Notes: a model not told the origin generated them from the sequence alone. 64,000 bases of DNA from Rhodocyclaceae bacterium UBA2271 (GCA_002347405.1 DDXB01000024.1:1-64000); one strand, 5' to 3'; numbered from the stretch's first letter, positions 23,857 through 32,799 are shown. Translations and numbers: made by a program.

Positions 23857-26463
23857 GTGGCAAGCAAAATGGCAATACCTCCCCCGCATAAGCTGCGGCG
23901 TGCTGTGAAACCGGTTGCGGTAGCCACAACCCAGGTGAATTTTTCAGCTGCAGCTTTCCCCATCGTCGGCATCGGCTGTTCCGCCGGCGGGCTCGAAGCC
24001 TTGGAGAAATTCCTCAGCCATGTGCCGGCCGACGCCGGCATCGCCTTCGTCATCGTCCAGCACCTTGCCCCGGAACACGTCAGCGCCCTGCCCGATCTCT
24101 TGCAGCGCCACACCACGATGCCCGTCGTCGAGGCGACCGACGGCATGCTCGTCCACCCCGATGGTGTCTATGTCATCCCGCCGAACAAGGATTTGTCGCT
24201 GCTCCACGGCACACTTTACCTACTCGACCCCGTCGCGCCGCGCGGCCTGCGCCTGCCGATTGATTTCTTCCTGCGCACCCTCGCCGAAGACCGCAAGGAG
24301 CACGCCATCGGCGTCATCCTTTCGGGCATGGGCTCCGACGGCGTCTTCGGCCTGCGCGCCATCAAGGAGGAAGGTGGGCTGACGCTGGTGCAGGAACCCG
24401 CCAGCGCCCAGGCCGACAGCATGCCGCGCTCGGCCATCGCAGCCGGCGTGGCCGACATTGTTGCACTGCCCGATGCCATGCCGGGACGCATCGCCGACAC
24501 CCTGCGGCATCCCTCCCATGTGCTGTCGAATGATCCACGCGCCCCGGCGGACGTCCTCAACGCCCTCGACAAGATCATCATCCTGCTGCGCGAACGCAGC
24601 GGCAACGATTTCTCGCTCTACAAGGCCAACACCCTGCATCGGCGTATCGAACGACGGATGGCCGTACACCAGATCGCCACCATCGAGGCGTATGTGCAGC
24701 ACCTGCGCGCAAACCCGCACGAGATCGACCTGCTGTTCAAGGAGTTGCTGATCGGCGTCACCAACTTCTTCCGCGATCCCGACGTCTGGGAAAACCTGCG
24801 CACGGAAGCGCTCCCGGCGCTGCTGGCCCGTTATCCGTCCGGCACGGCCCTGCGGGCCTGGGTGCCCGCCTGCTCGACCGGCGAAGAGGCCTATTCGCTG
24901 GCGATGGTGTTCAAGGAAACCGTCGCGCTCACCCAGCCGGTGGTACGCTTCACGCTGCAAATCTATGCCACCGACCTCGACCCGGATGCCATCGGCACTG
25001 CGCGCAAGGGGCTCTACCCGGCCAACATTGAGGCAGACGTTACAGCGGAGCGGCTGGCACGTCACTTCATCGCTGAAGCAGGGGGCGGCTATCGCGTCGC
25101 CAGGGACATCCGCGAAATGGTGGTGTTCGCTACCCAGAACATCGTTGCCGACCCACCCTTCACCAAGCTCGACATCCTCACCTGCCGCAACCTGCTGATC
25201 TACTTCGGCGCGGCTTTGCAGAAAAAACTGCTGCCGCTGTTCTATTTCGCCCTCAACCGGGGCGGACTGCTGCTGCTTGGCAGCGCCGAGACCATCGGCA
25301 AATTTGGCCATCTGTTCGCGCCCATCAATAACAAGGCGCGCATCTTCCAGCGCCTCGACCAGGCGCTTGCAGTGAATGAACTGGAGTTTCCCGGCAAAGC
25401 GATGATTTCAACCCCTAGCGCACCACCGCTCCTCGAGCGTGCCGAGAACCTCGGCCAACTCACCGACCAACTCATCCAGCAGACCTGGGCGCCCGCCGCC
25501 GTCCTGGTGAATGCCGAAGGCGACATCCTCTACATCAGCGGCCGCACCGGCAAGTACCTCGAGCCTGCTGCCGGCAAGACCAACATCAACATCCATGCCA
25601 TGGCGCGCGAAGGCCTGCGCGAAGCGCTCACCGGTGTGATACACAAGGCGCTGAAAGATCCGCAACCGGTTCTCCTCAACGGCTTGCGGGTCGGCACGAA
25701 CGGCGGCACGCAAATTGTCAATGTGGTGGCACAGGCCATCGACAAGCCCGAACTCCTGCGCGGGCGCGTTCTCATCGTCTTCAAGGACGTGCCCACGCCG
25801 CCGCCGCGACGCAAGCCGAGCAAGAGCATCGCCGCGGACGCGCACAATGCCTTGGTGCAGGAATTGCAGCAGACGCGTGAGGCGCTGCAAGTCACCCACG
25901 AAGAAATGCAGACCACGGTTGAGGAACTCAAGTCGAGTAACGAGGAACTGCAATCAACCAATGAAGAGCTGCAATCCACCAACGAGGAAATGACCACCTC
26001 GAAGGAAGAGTTGCAGTCGCTCAACGAAGAACTGCAGACGGTGAATGCCGAGCTGCAGTCCAAGGTGGACGATCTGATCTGGTTGCAGAACGACATGGCG
26101 AACCTGCTCAACAGCACGGAAATCGCCACGATTTTCCTCGACAACGCGATGCAGCTGCGGCGTTTCACCACGTATGCCACCAAGCTCTTCAAACTGATTC
26201 CCGGCGATGTCGGGCGGCCGCTCTCGCATATCGTCACCGACCTCGATTATCCGCAGCTCAAGGATGACGCACTGGAAGTACAGCGGACCCTGACCTTCCA
26301 TGAGAGGGAGGCCGCCACCCACGATGGCCGCTGGTATCGCGTGCGCATCATGCCCTACCGCACCCAGGCCAACGTGATCGACGGTGTGGTGATCACTTTT
26401 ACCGACATCACCGAGATCAAACAGCTGGAGGCCGAGCTCAGAAAGCGCGGCACGCAGGGATAG
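23857..26463 (+). CDS. CheB-CheR-PAS chemosensory fusion protein
   Basis: An 868-residue fusion. Residues about 34-215 are a CheB-type methylesterase with the catalytic triad S42 (GCSAGG), H69 (VQHLAPEH) and D161 (GMGSDG). Residues about 230-490 are a CheR methyltransferase, with the SAM motif WVPACSTGEEAYSLA and CRNLLIYF. A coiled coil of repeated SNEEL/STNEEL units (about 660-740) leads to a PAS domain (about 745-860). No receiver domain precedes CheB. The start is GTG 23857 with GGAGG 7 nt upstream. The hybrid kinase begins 7 nt after its stop, so the two are co-expressed. No methyl-accepting protein is nearby, and such fusions often serve non-chemotactic signalling. Confidence 0.95.
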   Translation: MASKMAIPPPHKLRRAVKPVAVATTQVNFSAAAFPIVGIGCSAGGLEALEKFLSHVPADAGIAFVIVQHLAPEHVSALPDLLQRHTTMPVVEATDGMLVHPDGVYVIPPNKDLSLLHGTLYLLDPVAPRGLRLPIDFFLRTLAEDRKEHAIGVILSGMGSDGVFGLRAIKEEGGLTLVQEPASAQADSMPRSAIAAGVADIVALPDAMPGRIADTLRHPSHVLSNDPRAPADVLNALDKIIILLRERSGNDFSLYKANTLHRRIERRMAVHQIATIEAYVQHLRANPHEIDLLFKELLIGVTNFFRDPDVWENLRTEALPALLARYPSGTALRAWVPACSTGEEAYSLAMVFKETVALTQPVVRFTLQIYATDLDPDAIGTARKGLYPANIEADVTAERLARHFIAEAGGGYRVARDIREMVVFATQNIVADPPFTKLDILTCRNLLIYFGAALQKKLLPLFYFALNRGGLLLLGSAETIGKFGHLFAPINNKARIFQRLDQALAVNELEFPGKAMISTPSAPPLLERAENLGQLTDQLIQQTWAPAAVLVNAEGDILYISGRTGKYLEPAAGKTNINIHAMAREGLREALTGVIHKALKDPQPVLLNGLRVGTNGGTQIVNVVAQAIDKPELLRGRVLIVFKDVPTPPPRRKPSKSIAADAHNALVQELQQTREALQVTHEEMQTTVEELKSSNEELQSTNEELQSTNEEMTTSKEELQSLNEELQTVNAELQSKVDDLIWLQNDMANLLNSTEIATIFLDNAMQLRRFTTYATKLFKLIPGDVGRPLSHIVTDLDYPQLKDDALEVQRTLTFHEREAATHDGRWYRVRIMPYRTQANVIDGVVITFTDITEIKQLEAELRKRGTQG

Positions 26464-26470
26464 AACGCCG

Positions 26471-28186
26471 ATGAAGAAAACAACTGCCGACCCGTTGCGC
26501 GCGAGCGCCGAAGCTCAACTGGCCCAGACCGCGCCGGCCCTGCTGCCGCGCCGGACCACCGATGCCCTGCTCCACGAACTGCAGGTGCACCAGATCGAAC
26601 TGGAGATGCAGAACGAGCAGCTGAATCAGGCTCATCTGGCCATGGAGGAATCGCGTGACCGTTACGCGGACCTCTACGATTTCGCCCCGGTGGGCTATGT
26701 CACCCTGACCGCCGACGCCCAGATTGCAGAGATCAACCTCACGGGCGCCACGCTGCTCGGAGTGGCACGCCAGCAACTGTTAACTAAACGCTTCAGCACT
26801 TTCATCGTGCATGCGGATCAGGAGTGCTGGTCCCGCCATTTCACCAGCGTAAAAAACCACGTCGGACGCAGCACCGTCGAACTGGCCATGCAACGCGGCG
26901 ATGGCACGGTCTTTCATGCACTGCTGGATTGCGCGCACCAGAAAGTCGGCGCTGGCGGGACGGCGATACGGATTGCCCTCTCCGACATCTCCGAGCGCAA
27001 ACGCCTCGAAGCGGAGCGCAATCAAGCCCTGGCGACCGCCGAGCAAGCCAACCGCGCAAAATCCACTTTTCTCTCCAGCATGAGCCATGAGTTGCGCACA
27101 CCGCTGAATGCCATCCTCGGTTTTGCCCAACTGCTGGAAACTGGCACACCACCGCCGACGCCCCTCCAGCAGCGCAACATCGGGCAGATACTCAAGGGCG
27201 GCTGGTACCTGCTGTCGCTGATCAACGAAATCCTCGATCTCGCGCTGATCGAGTCAGGCAAAATCACGCTGGTGCGCGAGCCGGTCTTGCTGAGCGAGGC
27301 CATGCTCGAATGCCGGGCCATGATCGAACCGCAGGCGCAGCACCGCGGCATCGGATTGGTGTTTCCGCAATTCGACACCCCCTGCTTTGTCAATGCCGAT
27401 CCGACCCGGGTCAAGCAGGTTCTCATCAATCTTCTGAGCAACGCCATCAAATACAACCGGCAGGATGGCACGGTCGCCGTGGAGTGCACACCGCGCCCAC
27501 CGGATGTGCTGCGGATCAGTATCCGGGATAACGGTGCGGGTCTGTCTGCGGAACAACTGGCGCAGCTTTTTCAGCCGTTCAATCGTCTTGGCATGGAAAC
27601 CAGCGCGGAAGAAGGCACGGGCATCGGCCTGGTGGTGACCAAACGGCTGGTCGAACTGATGGGGGGCGCCCTCGGCGTGGAGAGCACCGTCGGGGTGGGC
27701 AGCGTGTTCTGGATCGAATTCGCCCTGGCGCCACCGCCGCAACTGGCTGTGCATAAAGTCGGGCCTGCGGCTGTGATCCAGCCAGCGGTGCCGGACGGCA
27801 CACCGCTACACACCCTGCTGTATGTGGAAGACAACCCGGCCAACCTGGAACTGGTCGAGCAACTCGTGGCGCGCCGCCCCGACCTGCGCCTGCTGACTGC
27901 GACGGACGGCAATCTGGGTATCCAGCTGGCCCGCCTGCATCTGCCCGAAGTGATTCTGATGGACATCCATCTACCCGGCATCAGCGGGATGGATGCCATG
28001 AAGATCCTGCGCGCCGACGCGGCGACAGCGCATATCCCGATCATCGCGATCAGCGCCGATGCACTGCCGTACAACATCAGGAAGGCTGTCGACGCGGGCT
28101 TCTTTGACTATCACACCAAACCGATCAAGGTGGCCGAGTTCATGAAGTCGCTTGACGCAGCCCTGCATCTGGCCGGAAAAGAATAA
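26471..28186 (+). CDS. PAS hybrid histidine kinase with C-terminal receiver
   Basis: A 571-residue cytoplasmic sensor. An N-terminal helical segment is followed by a PAS domain (about 65-175), a HisKA dimerisation domain with H206 (SMSHELRTPLN), an ATPase domain with NAIKYN and GTGIGLVV, and a receiver domain with D498 (ILMDIHLPG). No membrane segment is seen, so the signal is probably intracellular. A perfect R1 copy supplies KVGAGGTA at 158-165, near the end of the PAS domain, where natural PAS sequences vary in length. It pairs with the CheB-CheR-PAS protein upstream. Confidence 0.94.
   Translation: MKKTTADPLRASAEAQLAQTAPALLPRRTTDALLHELQVHQIELEMQNEQLNQAHLAMEESRDRYADLYDFAPVGYVTLTADAQIAEINLTGATLLGVARQQLLTKRFSTFIVHADQECWSRHFTSVKNHVGRSTVELAMQRGDGTVFHALLDCAHQKVGAGGTAIRIALSDISERKRLEAERNQALATAEQANRAKSTFLSSMSHELRTPLNAILGFAQLLETGTPPPTPLQQRNIGQILKGGWYLLSLINEILDLALIESGKITLVREPVLLSEAMLECRAMIEPQAQHRGIGLVFPQFDTPCFVNADPTRVKQVLINLLSNAIKYNRQDGTVAVECTPRPPDVLRISIRDNGAGLSAEQLAQLFQPFNRLGMETSAEEGTGIGLVVTKRLVELMGGALGVESTVGVGSVFWIEFALAPPPQLAVHKVGPAAVIQPAVPDGTPLHTLLYVEDNPANLELVEQLVARRPDLRLLTATDGNLGIQLARLHLPEVILMDIHLPGISGMDAMKILRADAATAHIPIIAISADALPYNIRKAVDAGFFDYHTKPIKVAEFMKSLDAALHLAGKE
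26942..26964 (+). repeat. R1 repeat copy 5 (perfect), in the hybrid kinase
   Basis: Perfect R1 in coding orientation, read KVGAGGTA between the last strands of the PAS domain. Confidence 0.95.
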
Positions 28187-28345
28187 TTCCGCACAGCTTG
28201 TATGCGCGCTGGCGCACGGTGCTGAAACTCATATGCGCTTAGTCTGGGCTCTGGATTCACCCTGACGCTTTTCCGTCGAGCACCTTACGGATGGCTTCAT
28301 GGCCGATTCCTGTTTCATCCACCCAACCGGCAAAGGAGAGCAAAG

Positions 28346-28714
28346 ATGAGTCAATTGAATCTATTTTCAAGTTCCCCCCAAAAGGCATCGAACATCATCG
28401 GCAGCAAGGTTATCAATCCCACAGGCGACACCCTTGGCGACATCAAGGAAATCGTCATCGACCCCCGTACCGGCAAAGTCGCGTATGCAGTCGTGGCGTT
28501 TGGTGGTTTTTTCAGCATGGGGGAAAAGTTGTTCGCCATCCCGTTCGGTTCATTTGAATTCAACGCGACGAAGAACGAATACTTACTCAATGTTTCCAAG
28601 GAACGCATGGAATCGGCGCCCGGATTTGCCGCGGATAAATGGCCGTTGATGTCAGATGAAAAGTGGAACCGCGACACGCACAAATATTTCGAGCGTTCGC
28701 CCTACTGGGAGTGA
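28346..28714 (+). CDS. PRC-barrel domain protein
   Basis: A 122-residue protein with a PRC-barrel fold (KVINPTGDTLGDIKEIVIDPRTGKVAYAV, then KLFAIPFGSF), a small beta-barrel used in RNA processing, photosynthesis and stress proteins. A strong ribosome binding site AAAGGAGA precedes ATG 28346. In related bacteria such genes cluster with CsbD and other small stress genes, and remnants of these follow here. Confidence 0.88.
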   Translation: MSQLNLFSSSPQKASNIIGSKVINPTGDTLGDIKEIVIDPRTGKVAYAVVAFGGFFSMGEKLFAIPFGSFEFNATKNEYLLNVSKERMESAPGFAADKWPLMSDEKWNRDTHKYFERSPYWE

Positions 28715-28744
28715 CGTCCTCCTCGTCATGAAAAGGACAACGCA

Positions 28745-28804
28745 ATGCACCCGCAAACAATTGCCAATTTCCTCGCCGCGTCCCTTTGCTACTTCATGAG
28801 CTAA
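28745..28804 (+). CDS. Possible 19-residue micro-ORF
   Basis: ATG 28745 to TAA 28804, with AAAAGGA 7 nt before the start. It codes for a short hydrophobic peptide (MHPQTIANFLAASLCYFMS) and lies between the PRC-barrel gene and a good terminator, so it would be on the same transcript. It may be a chance ORF or a small membrane peptide. Confidence 0.3.
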   Translation: MHPQTIANFLAASLCYFMS

Positions 28805-28851
28805 GGCAAACGATTCCCTTGGTAGCCGGCCGCCCCCTGCCGGCAACCCGG

Positions 28852-28879
28852 AAGCCCCGTTCGCGGGGCTTTCGTTATT
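28852..28879 (+). terminator. Rho-independent terminator after the PRC-barrel gene
   Basis: AAGCCCCG-TTCG-CGGGGCTT is a perfect 8-bp stem with a UUCG tetraloop, followed by the T-rich tail TCGTTATT. Between here and 29126 I see no recognisable gene. Confidence 0.8.
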
Positions 28880-29126
28880 GTGCGAGCGGAACGGGGGCAA
28901 TCACAGTTTTGGTTACTCGCCCTGCGCAACATTGTTCATGCGCATCCTGAGCCATGCCTGACCAGCCAGTTTGTGCGCCAACGTAGCCAAGACTTCCATG
29001 TGCGCTGGCGCACAGATGAAATCCCCTGCCTGAGCAGGATCGCAGTCAGGAAATGGCGATGTACGCGCAGCTTTCAGCGAGAGCATTTCCAGATGCCGCA
29101 CTCACCACTTATTGAGGAAACACGCC

Positions 29127-29257
29127 ATGTCATTGGGAACAATTCAGCTGGTTCTTGTTTCTGTTTCTGTGGCGTAATTCCGGCTTGGCCTCACAGCCGG
29201 GGATGGGGTTACGGTGCCCAGCAGTGGTGCTCACGATCATCGTCAAACGATATCTGA
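29127..29257 (+). pseudogene. Decayed DUF3309-like small membrane protein
   Basis: Translation from ATG 29127 gives MSLGTIQLVLVSVSVA then a stop. In the shifted frame it continues IPAWPHSRGWGYG, and in a third frame VLTIIVKRYL to the end. The intact family reads MSLGTILLIVLIL, then ALPxWPHSRGWGYGPSGG, then a second hydrophobic stretch. The gene therefore appears broken by at least two frameshifts and a deletion. A GAGGAAA ribosome binding site is still present. Confidence 0.7.
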
Positions 29258-29267
29258 GGAAATCGCC

Positions 29268-29344
29268 ATGAACAAGGACCAAACCAAAGGCCGTATGAAG
29301 AGGCAAAAGGCAAAGTGAAGCCTAGCCAGCGAAGGCCACTTTAA
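29268..29344 (+). pseudogene. Truncated, frameshifted CsbD-like gene
   Basis: ATG 29268 gives MNKDQTKGRMK and stops after 16 residues. Skipping one base restores EAKGKVK, the CsbD-family continuation (MNKDQIKGRxKEAKGKVKE). Only the first third of the usual roughly 60 residues remains. From here to the sspB stop (29345-29622) no gene is recognised. Confidence 0.65.
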
Positions 29345-29622
29345 TGATTTACCGTCTCCGTCTTGGCGATGGTAGTCAGCACCGGTCTGCCAATACAGAA
29401 TTTAGCCCGCCACATCACTGTGAACGGACAAAGAGACGGACTGAAGTCTATGGCCCGGTGGACGGGGAGGGGATTTATCACCCGCCGAATCCTCGGCATT
29501 GTGAATTTCTCGTGGACGAACTGTGCGCCCCATCGGAACAAGAAATTCAGTCCAGTGCCCAGACACGTCAAAGATGGCGCGCCACACAACACAGATGGAT
29601 GCCGGAGCTGACCTGTTCTGGA

Positions 29623-30054
29623 TTACTTGACGCGTGTCAGGTGACCGCCGCGACGGGTCGGCGACTCCGGCTTGTCGGTTTCGGTTTCGGTTCCCGCTGC
29701 CACATGCGCCGTCTCGCCAGCGCCGACTGCTTCGCCATCCACATGCTCGGGGACGGCCTCGAATGCCATTCCCTGTCCGTTCTCGCGTGCATAGATGGCC
29801 AGCACGGCTGATACAGGCACGGCTACCGGGAAAGATGCACCGTTGAAGCGGGCCTGAAAAGTGATCTCGTCGTTGCCGATTTGCAGTTGGTGCGTCGCTT
29901 CGGCACCGACGTTGAGGACGATTTGCCCGTCCTTGACGAACTCGCGTGGCACGCGAGTCTGCTCATCGACCTGTACGGCAATGTAGGGAGAAAAACCCTC
30001 GTCCGTGCACCATTCATGGATTGCACGGATAAGGTATGGCTTGGTGGATACCAT
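29623..30054 (-). CDS. sspB: ClpXP protease specificity-enhancing factor
   Basis: SspB tethers ssrA-tagged proteins to ClpXP. The 143-residue protein has the family N-terminus (STKPYLIRAIHEWC) and the substrate-binding core with IVLNVGAEATHQLQI and ITFQARFNG. A flexible tail follows, ending in HLTRVK, the ClpX-binding element. The tail contains an R1 copy (3 mismatches) read AVGAGETA at about 109-116. It lies 27 nt after sspA. Confidence 0.95.
   Translation of the reverse strand: MVSTKPYLIRAIHEWCTDEGFSPYIAVQVDEQTRVPREFVKDGQIVLNVGAEATHQLQIGNDEITFQARFNGASFPVAVPVSAVLAIYARENGQGMAFEAVPEHVDGEAVGAGETAHVAAGTETETDKPESPTRRGGHLTRVK
29708..29730 (-). repeat. R1 repeat copy 6, in sspB
   Basis: R1 with three mismatches, in coding orientation and the same frame as KVGAGGTA (here AVGAGETA), in the disordered linker of SspB. 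Confidence 0.8.
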
Positions 30055-30081
30055 CAGAAAAACCGGAAAACACCGCCGAAA

Positions 30082-30678
30082 TCAGCGGCGCATCACCTTT
30101 TCCGACGGTGTCAGCGCATCGATAAATCCCTGGCGCGAGAAAATTCGTTCGGCAAATTTCATCACTGCCGAAGCGGATTTTGGCAGTTCGATGCCATAGT
30201 GGTCGAGTCGCCACAGCATTGGCGCAATGGCCACGTCAAGCATCGAAAACTCGTCACCGAGCAGAAATTTCTGCTTGGCGAACAACGGCACCAATTCAAC
30301 CAGGCGATCACGGATGTGCGCCCGCGACTTGTCCGCCGACTTCAGGTTGCGCTCGAGCGTATCGATATGGCTGAACAGCTCGTGTTCCATCGTGTGCAAC
30401 AGTTGGCGCGCCTTCGCCCGGGTTTGCGGATCCGGCGGCATCAACTGCGGATGTGGAAACCGCTCGTCGATGTACTCGTTGATGATGTTTGATTCGTAAA
30501 GAACGAGGTCGCGATCGACCAGCACCGGCACCCGGTTATACGGGTTGATGACGGCGATGTCTTCAGGCTTGTTGAAAAGGTCAACATCAATCACCTGAAA
30601 GTCCATCTGCTTTTCATAGAGGACGATACGGCAACGATGGCTGAACGGGCAGGTGGTGCCCGAGTACAGGTTCATCAT
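30082..30678 (-). CDS. sspA: Stringent starvation protein A
   Basis: SspA is a glutathione-S-transferase-fold protein that binds RNA polymerase. I chose ATG 30678 (MMNLYSGTTCPFSHRC), where the thioredoxin-like domain starts; the frame is open to 30753 without similarity. The 198-residue product has CPFSHRCRIVLYEK, NRVPVLVDRDLVLYES and a C-terminal helical domain, as in the family. Followed by sspB in the conserved order. Confidence 0.95.
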   Translation of the reverse strand: MMNLYSGTTCPFSHRCRIVLYEKQMDFQVIDVDLFNKPEDIAVINPYNRVPVLVDRDLVLYESNIINEYIDERFPHPQLMPPDPQTRAKARQLLHTMEHELFSHIDTLERNLKSADKSRAHIRDRLVELVPLFAKQKFLLGDEFSMLDVAIAPMLWRLDHYGIELPKSASAVMKFAERIFSRQGFIDALTPSEKVMRR

Positions 30679-30776
30679 GGCACTCGTTCCCCAGGAATAG
30701 TCGGAATCACGTACCACGCGACGGACGGGTGGATTCATATCTCGATGCCCCATGTCAGTATGGTCACGCCAAAAGG

Positions 30777-31499
30777 TTAATGGATATCTTTCCAGTATTC
30801 ACGCTTGAGCGCATACGAGAAGATAAACAGGATGAAAAGAAAAATGAGCACGAAAACACCAAGTTCCTTGCGGAAATTGGCCATCGGCTCGCCGATGTAA
30901 TTCAGGAAACCGACCAGGTCAGCAACCATCGAATCAAACTCGGCCGGCTGCATTGCTCCGGGCTTGGCCAGTACGAGTTTATGATCAGAGCTCAGCACCT
31001 GCTCGCCCTGGAGTTCCCACAGGACGTGCGGCATGCCGACATTGGGGAACACCAGATTATTCCAGCCGGACGGGCGCGCGTCGTCGCGATGGTAGGAGCG
31101 CAGGTAAGTGTACAACCAATCGGCCCCGGAACCAGACCCGGAGGTGCGGGCGCGCGCAATCAAAGTCAGGTCGGGCGGAGGAACACCAAACCACTCCTTC
31201 GCTTCGGCACGTCGCATCGCGATCGTCATCGGCTCGCCAATCTTGTCCGAGGTAAACAACAGGTTGTCCTTGATTTGCCCTTCAGTCAGGCCAAGATCGG
31301 TGAGCCGGTTGTAGCGGTAGTACGACGCCGAATGACAATTGAGACAGTAGTTGACGAAGACTTTCGCGCCATTTTGCAGTGCGGCGTAATTGCGCGAACG
31401 ATCCGGCGCCTTGTCCAGACGAAGATCTGCGCCGGCCGCATGAACCAGCAAGGGAGCAAGCAACGTCGCGGACAGCAGCGCAAGAAACAATTTTTTCAT
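30777..31499 (-). CDS. petC: Cytochrome c1 of the bc1 complex
   Basis: Haem-c subunit of ubiquinol-cytochrome c reductase. 240 residues from ATG 31499, with a cleavable signal peptide (about 1-22), the haem site CLNCH at 52-56, and a C-terminal anchor helix (LGVFVLIFLFILFIFSYAL) holding it to the inner membrane. The distal haem-ligand methionine is probably in the GMPHVLWEL region. It overlaps petB by 4 nt (ATGA). Confidence 0.96.
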   Translation of the reverse strand: MKKLFLALLSATLLAPLLVHAAGADLRLDKAPDRSRNYAALQNGAKVFVNYCLNCHSASYYRYNRLTDLGLTEGQIKDNLLFTSDKIGEPMTIAMRRAEAKEWFGVPPPDLTLIARARTSGSGSGADWLYTYLRSYHRDDARPSGWNNLVFPNVGMPHVLWELQGEQVLSSDHKLVLAKPGAMQPAEFDSMVADLVGFLNYIGEPMANFRKELGVFVLIFLFILFIFSYALKREYWKDIH

Positions 31500-32797
31500 T
31501 TTCCCGTCACCCTTTCCGGCTCGGCCTTGCATTTGTCGAGCGACGTGTAAATCGGCATCAGCAGGAAAAAGGCGAAGTAGAGGATGGAGCAGACCTGCGC
31601 AATAACCGTCAGCCCCGGGGTTGCCGGCAAAGTACCCAGTACACCCAGAATGAGGAAGCAGGCAACAAAGATCACCAGCGCACCCTTGAACAGCGGGCCG
31701 CGATAACGGATCGACTTGACCGGACTGCGGTCAAGCCAGGGCAGAAAGGCGAAGATTACCGTGCCCAGACCCATGAAGATCACGCCCCAGAGCTTGGCAT
31801 CGATCCAGAAGAAGTTCACCGTGTTGGCGCGCAGAATCGAGTAATAGGGCGAGAAATACCACAGCGGCGCAATATGGGGCGGCGTCACCAGTGGATCGGC
31901 GGGAAAGAAATTGTTGTATTCGAGAAAGAAGCCGCCAGCTTCAGGCATGAAGAAAATGATGACCGCGAAGACCATCAAGAAGACCACGACCCCAACGAGA
32001 TCCTTTACCGAGTAGTACGGGTGAAACGGGATGCCATCGAGGGGAATGCCATCCGGGCCCTTTTTCTTCTTGATCTCGATACCATCCGGATTGTTCGAGC
32101 CAACCTCATGCAGCGCCATGATATGGGCGGCTACCAGACCAATCAGCGCCAACGGAATCGCAATGACGTGCAAGGCGAAGAAGCGGTTCAGCGTGGCATC
32201 GGAGACGACGTAGTCGCCGCGCAGCATGAGGGCAAAATCCGGGCCGATGACAGGGATGGCGGTAAACATGTTCACAATCACCTGCGCTCCCCAGTAGGAC
32301 AACTGACCCCAGGGCAGCAGATAACCCAGAAAGGCTTCCGCCATCAGGCACAGGTAGATCAGCATGCCGAAAATCCAGATCAGCTCGCGCGGCTTGCGGT
32401 ATGAGCCGTAGAGCATGCCGCGGAACATGTGCAGGTAGATGATGACGAAAAAGAGCGAGGCGCCCGTGGAGTGCATGTAGCGGATCAGCCAGCCCCAGGG
32501 TACATCGCGCATGATGTACTCGACGCTGGCAAAGGCCGCCGGTATGCCGGAGGCGTTGAGCGAGGCGTCCGGCTTGTAGTGCATCGTCAGGAAGATGCCG
32601 GTGATGATCTGCAGTCCCAGCACCAGCATCGCCAGCGAACCGAAGTAATACCAGAAGTTGAAATTCTTCGGTGCGTAATACTTGGCCAGATGGTCATTCC
32701 ACAACGACAGCAGGGGAAAGCGGGCATCGACCCATTCCAGCAGGCCGCCGGCGGCCGTGCCGTCGGATTTGTATTTGTCAGTGTTGGCGGCACCCAT
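31496..32797 (-). CDS. petB: Cytochrome b of the bc1 complex
   Basis: Quinone-oxidising, two-haem-b membrane subunit. The start is ATG 32797 (MGAANTDKYKSDG); the frame to 32959 is a petA shadow. The 433-residue protein has the paired haem-histidine helices (TMHYKPD, RYMHSTGASLFF, and the second pair near HVIAIP and VAAHIMALHEVG), the PDPLVTPPHI-type Qo motif (ADPLVTPPHIAPLWYF), and eight or more membrane helices. It follows petA by 2 nt. Confidence 0.96.
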   Translation of the reverse strand: MGAANTDKYKSDGTAAGGLLEWVDARFPLLSLWNDHLAKYYAPKNFNFWYYFGSLAMLVLGLQIITGIFLTMHYKPDASLNASGIPAAFASVEYIMRDVPWGWLIRYMHSTGASLFFVIIYLHMFRGMLYGSYRKPRELIWIFGMLIYLCLMAEAFLGYLLPWGQLSYWGAQVIVNMFTAIPVIGPDFALMLRGDYVVSDATLNRFFALHVIAIPLALIGLVAAHIMALHEVGSNNPDGIEIKKKKGPDGIPLDGIPFHPYYSVKDLVGVVVFLMVFAVIIFFMPEAGGFFLEYNNFFPADPLVTPPHIAPLWYFSPYYSILRANTVNFFWIDAKLWGVIFMGLGTVIFAFLPWLDRSPVKSIRYRGPLFKGALVIFVACFLILGVLGTLPATPGLTVIAQVCSILYFAFFLLMPIYTSLDKCKAEPERVTGK

Positions 32798-32799
32798 GC

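Noticed and set aside
24220..25311. Minus-strand ORF of 363 codons opposite the CheB-CheR gene
   Set aside because: Antisense artefact; the plus strand has the CheB triad and CheR motifs in order.
29345..29622. Possible transposase or insertion-sequence remnant before sspB
   Set aside because: Short ORFs on both strands show no DDE or HUH motif, terminal inverted repeats or target duplications that I can see.
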